Shown: piece by piece, positions 61,800 to 64,000 of the stretch
Position numbering within the stretch: the stretch's first letter is position 1
Layout: every line of letters starts with the position of its first letter
Notes under the pieces: generated by a model
Told to the model about the DNA's origin: nothing
The model's database searches: none
Seen by the model: only the letters and a program-made list of their open reading frames with translations
Made by a program: the position numbers and the translations under genes
DNA from: Mytilus galloprovincialis
Lineage: Eukaryota > Mollusca > Bivalvia > Mytilida > Mytilidae
Assembly: GCF_965363235.1 (NCBI RefSeq)
Contig: NC_134851.1
Coordinates: 40,080,321-40,144,320, forward strand
DNA length: 64,000 nt
Direction of reading: 5' to 3'

Positions 61800-64000
61800 A
61801 TAATATCTTTATTGCAAAATTACACCCATGAGGGTCAAGCAATACAATGAAACAATAATTTTATACTATACAATGCAATACAATGAAATACAATGTAATA
61901 CAATGAAATACAATGTAATACAAAATAATACAATACAATATATGGAATAATAGAACATTAGAGTTCAATTATAAATGTATGTAAAAAAACACCATCATAA
62001 CCTTGCCTGACACGGGTCTGACTCCCTCAGTTCTAAAGACTGTTTAATGAAGACTCCAATATGACAAACAAGTTCAGGGATGGGGTTTAGAATGTGTTTA
62101 AGTTTATTGAATGCATCAAGATGCTGAAATAATGGTACATAGTCTTTTAGATAAGCAAAAAGATTAGAACGCAAAGATATGTTAATGTCACAATACAAAA
62201 AGAAATGATATTCATCATCTAGGACTTCACATTTTTTACATAATCTTTGTGCTCTTGGAATGTTTCTGTACCTTCATAATTCAATGCCTAGGGAATGATC
62301 ACTTAGTCTAAATTTTGAGAGTAACTGCCTATGTATAAAATTATTGCAATTTAAATATTCCTCAGACTGACAATTATTTTTTAATTTCCCATAAAGACAA
62401 AGTTTGGATGAGGAATCCATTTTTGAAAGTTTAATTAAAGTATTTTTTCATATTCCTCTGAAACACACTTTTTTATATTACATTTTAACATATTTTTTGA
62501 TTGTTTAAAAGGTACATTATTATTAGAGTAATTTTCTGGGTTTATTTTCATTTCTTTAAAAATTTTATCTGCAAATGAGTACCAGGAATAAATTCCTTCT
62601 GAATGTAAATTTATGTTTGTTTGTAGAGATTCTTTAACCAGGGGATTAATATCATTACAATTTATTCTATAAAAATACATGAGTGTTTGAGTTTTTATAT
62701 AGGAGTCCAAAGTAAATCTACCTAATTCTGATCTAGCACCTATGTTAGTGGCTGTCTTTTTCAGTCCTAATACTGCTTTACAAAATTTAGAATGAACCTT
62801 CTCAAAGGGATGTTTTTCTGCTAATGCAAGAGTATCACAAAAAGTATTATTTACTGCAGCTCTATTAGATGCCCTAAAAGCTGACTGAAAATTATCCATA
62901 AACCAAATCTCAGAGTTGTATGTCAAAATAGGTCTTATAAGAGTATCAAATAATTTACATGACAAATTAGTGGGAACAAAATTAAAATTGGACATATATT
63001 TTCTCAATAAAAATAAAACTTTAATGCCTTTTTTAGACAGCTCTTCAGTAGTTTTTGTAAAATTTCCCCTATAGTTAATAATATTCCCTAGAAATTTAAA
63101 GTCCTTAACTTCAGTCAAAAATTTATTATTAAACAAGATGGGTGGGGATTGTTTATAAATATTCTGAAAAACTAGAATTTTAGTCTTGTTTGTATTAACA
63201 CTCAACTGCCATTTAGTGCAATATTTATTTAGTTTATCTAATGCATTTTGAAGCCCCTGGTGTGTCTCGGACAATAACACTAAATCATCTGCATAGCTGA
63301 GAGTTTGGATACTTGAAGTATCAAGAACTGGAGGGTTACAATTTACATCAAAAATTGAATGTAAATCATTTATATAACAATTAAACAAAGTAGGACTTAA
63401 ACTGTCCCCTTGTCTTACACCTCTAATTATTGGAAAAAACAAAGAGTGTTCATTGCCAATCTTCAGTGCAGACTGGGATAAACTATACATATTTTTCAAA
63501 GTAGTATAAAATTTCACACCAACACCATCATTTATCAATTTATACAACAGGCCATTATGCCAAACAGAGTCAAAAGCACCACGCAAATCTACAAAACAAG
63601 CAAACAGCTTTTTCTTATTTTTTTTCAAATATTTAGTGACAAGAGTTTTTAAAATAAATATGCTATCAGATGTTCTGTGATTTGAACGAAATCCAAATTG
63701 ATGACTGGAGAACTTATTTTCATAATGCTTTACTAGTCTTTTATTCAAAATAGAGCTATATAATTTTGCTAGACAGTTTAAAATAGAAATGCCTCTATAG
63801 TTACATATGTCTTCTTTATCTCCAGACTTATGGATTAAAACAATAAATGCTTTTCTCCAGATGGTGGGGTAAATACCAGATGATAAAATAAGATTAAAAA
63901 GTTTAACTATGGCTGTTACTGTAACAATGCTACTATATTTTATAATTTCATTAGATATTAAGTCAGGTCCAGTGCTTTTCCCTGATTTTAATTCTTTTAT
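61800..64000 (-). mobile_element. LINE (non-LTR retrotransposon), 3' part with reverse transcriptase
   Basis: A long reverse-transcriptase frame is open from the right edge (64000) to 62435. RT motifs in order: KSTGPDLIS, FGFRSNHRTSDSIF, CFVDLRGAFDSVWH, IRGVRQGDSLSPTLF, and the catalytic LSYADDLVLLS with YADD. The C-terminal region continues in another frame at 62418..61995, with LCKKCEVLDDEYHFFLYC, the cysteine-rich tail typical of such elements. This implies a frameshift near 62430, plus one internal TGA near 62280. The 3' UTR has a TACAA-type microsatellite and AATAAA near 61810. Probably a Jockey/I-superclade (Nimb-like) element; the clade is not certain. The endonuclease domain lies outside the window. 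The copy looks young but is defective. Confidence 0.88.
61855..61945. repeat. (ATACAATG/ATACAATA)n microsatellite in the LINE 3' UTR
   Basis: Repeated tacaatgnaatacaatg units, e.g. ATACAATGAAATACAATGTA. Short tandem repeats are common at LINE 3' ends. Confidence 0.85.

Overview
This is a 64-kb piece of an AT-rich, repeat-dense animal genome, very probably a marine mussel (Mytilus or a close mytilid). The host call rests on the many interspersed repeats that I recognise as mytilid, on a C1q-domain gene of bivalve type, and on small intron-separated exons with GT..AG junctions. It is not bacterial. No tRNA, rRNA or CRISPR was seen.

The main content is a cluster of four related immunoglobulin-superfamily (IgSF) receptor genes. 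Gene A (minus, Ig exons at 1.7-3.0 kb, decayed leader exon at 6.5 kb) runs off the left edge. Gene B (plus, 10.4-20.9 kb) is head-to-head with A. Genes C (minus, 31.9-40.5 kb) and D (minus, 46.0-59.3 kb) are tandem duplicates, tail-to-tail with B. Each Ig domain lies in one exon with symmetrical phase-1 borders, and exon lengths are the same between paralogues: Ig1 282 nt, Ig2 264, Ig3 306, Ig4 333 (330 in B), transmembrane 87 (81 in B).

For gene C all 11 exons join in frame to give 589 codons plus a stop: leader, four Ig domains, one transmembrane helix, and a cytoplasmic tail whose last exon carries an ITIM (LYYADV) and an ITSM (TVYTDV) with their tyrosines 25 residues apart. Gene B ends in the same kind of exon (LNYADI, TEYADV) with the same 25-residue spacing. 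This motif order and spacing matches vertebrate PD-1 and BTLA, so the cluster looks like an invertebrate family of inhibitory immune or allorecognition receptors. B has a repeat inserted in its Ig2 exon, lacks Ig3, and has an alternative short tail. D is intact through its membrane region, but its ITIM exon was not found. A has lost its leader start codon.

Between B and C is a two-exon gene (27.4-29.8 kb, minus) for a secreted coiled-coil C1q-domain protein of 385 residues. The right edge (61.8-64 kb) is a LINE on the minus strand. Other mobile DNA includes a Penelope-like retroelement fragment (54.3-55.1 kb), LINE fragments (21.0 and 41.4 kb), several inverted-repeat (MITE-like) elements, hairpins, tandem duplications and scattered mytilid repeats. 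The rest is intron or intergenic sequence in which I see no gene.
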